Shown here: piece by piece, positions 23,309 through 24,604 of the stretch
How the letters are laid out: each line of letters opens with the position of its first letter
Numbering within the stretch: position 1 is the first letter of the stretch
Origin: an uncultured Lachnospiraceae bacterium
Lineage (GTDB): Bacteria > Bacillota > Clostridia > Lachnospirales > Lachnospiraceae
Length of the DNA stretch: 24,604 bases
Direction: 5' to 3'
Assembly (NCBI GenBank): GCA_905193085.1
Contig: CAJJNI010000008.1
Span: 1 to 24,604 of the forward strand
Made by a program: the position numbers and the translations under genes
The notes under the pieces: generated by a model
Told to the model about the DNA's origin: nothing
What the model saw: the letters and a program-made list of their open reading frames with translations, nothing else
Databases searched by the model: none

Positions 23309-24439
23309 CTATATCTGCTCTACCTGTTCTATATTTCCTGTTTCTGCTGATTTATAAATTGCATCTGTAAGTAACTGTACCGCATAACCATCAACTATAT
23401 CCGGGTGAACTTTTGTTTCTGTCGAAACTCCGTCCAGAAACTGATACAGACTTGCGATATGATAGCGGCTCCATGAAATATTTACTCTTGGAGGTGGAAA
23501 TACTGCTGCTTTGCCATATTTCTGTGTAGTTTCAATTGACTTGAACCCTCCAAACCCGCCATGCGGCTCTTTCTCATCTTTGTTATCAAAATAATAAATA
23601 ACATTTGGATTTTCATGGTTAAATTTGATACAGCCATTTTCGCCATATATTTCAAATGTAAAATCTATTCCTGAACCTGCTGCCACCTGTGATAAAATTA
23701 AAGTTCCCATAACTTCATTATCACAATTCATCTGAATATTTATTATGTCCTCAATATTTACATCTTTGACAACTGAAGGATTTTCTTTAAGTTTTCTCTT
23801 CTTAAAATGGGTCTTCTTCTGTGCAAATACTGACTTTACATCACCAACTAAATACCTTATTAAATCAAGTGAATGTGTTCCCATTGCGTATAAGACACCA
23901 CCACCTGACATTTCTTTATCTGACTGCCAGCTTATAGGTCTTTGCGGGTCTAAAAATTCACATCCATAATAACGGAAATTAAAATTGATAATCTTTCCAA
24001 TTCTGCCTTCATCAATCATCTCTTTTGCCCTTATTATTGCAGGAACAAATCTGTATTCAAATGTTACTCTGCTTACTTTTGAGTAGTTGTATTTTTTGTA
24101 AGCTTCCATAACCATTTTTGCAGACTCAAGATTTATTGAAAGCGGTTTTTCACAATATATGTGTTTATTTTTTTCTATTGCCTTTATTAAAACCTGTGCA
24201 TGCATATAATTTGGAGAACAGATATCTATAACATCTACATTCTCGTCCATAAGCAATTCTTCATATGTAGAATATATTTTTTTAAATTTTACCGGAAGCT
24301 CTTCCTGTGTTTTAGAAGTTACAACTGCGTAAAGATTAACTTCTAAATCAGTATTGTAATAAAATTTTATATTTTCGTAGCACATTGCATGCATTTTTCC
24401 CATATAACCAAATCCGATAATTCCTATATTTAATTTCAT
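23309..24439 (-). CDS. Gfo/Idh/MocA-family oxidoreductase
   Basis: A 376-residue NAD(P)-dependent dehydrogenase: N-terminal Rossmann motif GIIGFGYMGKMHA, the DVIDICSPNYMHA strand, YCEKPLSIN with the family's Lys-Pro, and a C-terminal alpha/beta domain (GGGVLYAMGTHSLDLIRYL). Members oxidise sugars, inositols or amino sugars. The ATG at 24439 is chosen because GAGGTGAGAAG lies before it and homologues begin at MKLNIGIIG; the frame extends to 24463 without a site. It is the first gene of the operon and lies divergent from a LysR-type gene, so that regulator probably controls this promoter. I cannot define a convincing minus-strand promoter in the 101-base gap. Confidence 0.88.
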   Translation of the reverse strand: MKLNIGIIGFGYMGKMHAMCYENIKFYYNTDLEVNLYAVVTSKTQEELPVKFKKIYSTYEELLMDENVDVIDICSPNYMHAQVLIKAIEKNKHIYCEKPLSINLESAKMVMEAYKKYNYSKVSRVTFEYRFVPAIIRAKEMIDEGRIGKIINFNFRYYGCEFLDPQRPISWQSDKEMSGGGVLYAMGTHSLDLIRYLVGDVKSVFAQKKTHFKKRKLKENPSVVKDVNIEDIINIQMNCDNEVMGTLILSQVAAGSGIDFTFEIYGENGCIKFNHENPNVIYYFDNKDEKEPHGGFGGFKSIETTQKYGKAAVFPPPRVNISWSRYHIASLYQFLDGVSTETKVHPDIVDGYAVQLLTDAIYKSAETGNIEQVEQI

Positions 24440-24456
24440 TTTCTTCTCACCTCTGG

Positions 24457-24485
24457 TTGACACTAAAATATTTTTTTACTAAAAT
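24457..24485 (+). promoter_or_regulatory. Promoter of the LysR-type gene
   Basis: Consensus TTGACA (24457-24462), 17 bases, TAAAAT (24480-24485). Its start would fall near 24492, giving a 49-base leader. It lies inside the region upstream of the nine-gene operon, so one regulator-binding site could serve both directions. Confidence 0.75.
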
Positions 24486-24540
24486 AAACTGAAAATAATA
24501 ACGCTTTGTTCTTACATCTGAAAGCTTTACGGAGGTCACA

Positions 24541-24604
24541 ATGGATATAGAATATTTAATTTATTTTAACAAAATTGCAGAAACCGGAAATATTTCACAG
24601 GCAG
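24541..24604 (+). CDS. LysR-family transcriptional regulator (first 21 codons)
   Basis: The visible start MDIEYLIYFNKIAETGNISQA is the first helix pair of a LysR winged helix-turn-helix domain. It runs off the window. GGAGG lies 6 bases before the ATG. Divergent placement 101 bases from the Gfo/Idh/MocA gene is the classic LysR arrangement, with the regulator sensing an intermediate of the adjacent pathway and repressing itself. Confidence 0.85.
   Translation, partial: MDIEYLIYFNKIAETGNISQA

Noticed and set aside
1..24604. CRISPR array, insertion sequence, tRNA, rRNA or prophage
   Set aside because: No spaced direct repeats, transposase, integrase, tRNA cloverleaf or phage gene was seen on either strand.

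Overview
The window is AT-rich, dense Gram-positive-type DNA. Shine-Dalgarno sequences are strong, TTGACA/TATAAT-like promoters have 17-bp spacers, vitamin operons are under riboswitches with intrinsic terminators, and codons favour A/T. Gene content (an anaerobe-style amino-acid economy, an ECF S component, a DUF4418-type membrane protein, a helix-turn-helix/aminotransferase fusion) suggests a clostridial Firmicute, probably Lachnospiraceae. This is inference from style; no rRNA gene is present. Almost everything is on the minus strand. The exceptions are a LanC-like gene, a decayed MerR-type gene and the first bases of a LysR-type gene.

Layout. (1) 1-3161: thiamine operon, transcribed leftward from a promoter at 3133-3161 through a TPP riboswitch and terminator into thiM-thiE-thiD-thiC (thiC is cut by the window edge). 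(2) 3226-4737: an XRE-type DNA-binding domain fused to an AlaA-like aminotransferase, with four exact AAGTTCAA/TTGAACTT boxes over and upstream of its promoter and a well-formed internal ribosome-binding site before the aminotransferase domain. (3) 4828-7041: a three-gene ABC export-type module (DUF4418-like membrane protein, FtsX/MacB-like permease, ATPase). (4) 7227-11326: riboflavin operon ribD-ribE-ribBA-ribH under an FMN riboswitch, with a terminator at each end. (5) 11375-12755: an AlkD-like DNA glycosylase and an orphan ECF S component. (6) 13004-14407: a stand-alone LanC-like protein on the plus strand from a near-consensus promoter, followed by a MerR-type pseudogene. (7) 14742-24439: a tightly packed nine-gene leftward operon, with a divergent LysR-type regulator at 24541.

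How they work together. The first half is cofactor supply: thiamine diphosphate, flavins, and a vitamin-type uptake component. The nine-gene operon encodes a Gfo/Idh/MocA oxidoreductase, an agmatinase/arginase-family ureohydrolase, a DegT-type PLP enzyme, a cytidylate-kinase-like protein, an M29-peptidase-like metalloprotein, a class V aminotransferase, a class I aminotransferase, an aspartate-dehydrogenase-like enzyme and an acetolactate-synthase-like ThDP enzyme. Three PLP enzymes, an amino-acid dehydrogenase, a ureohydrolase and a carboligase under one LysR regulator look like a dedicated pathway for a nitrogen-rich small molecule. I do not recognise it as a described pathway, and it is the best candidate for a new system here. 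Second-tier candidates are the dual-start regulator/aminotransferase and the LanC-like protein with a predicted Cys-Cys-Cys metal site.
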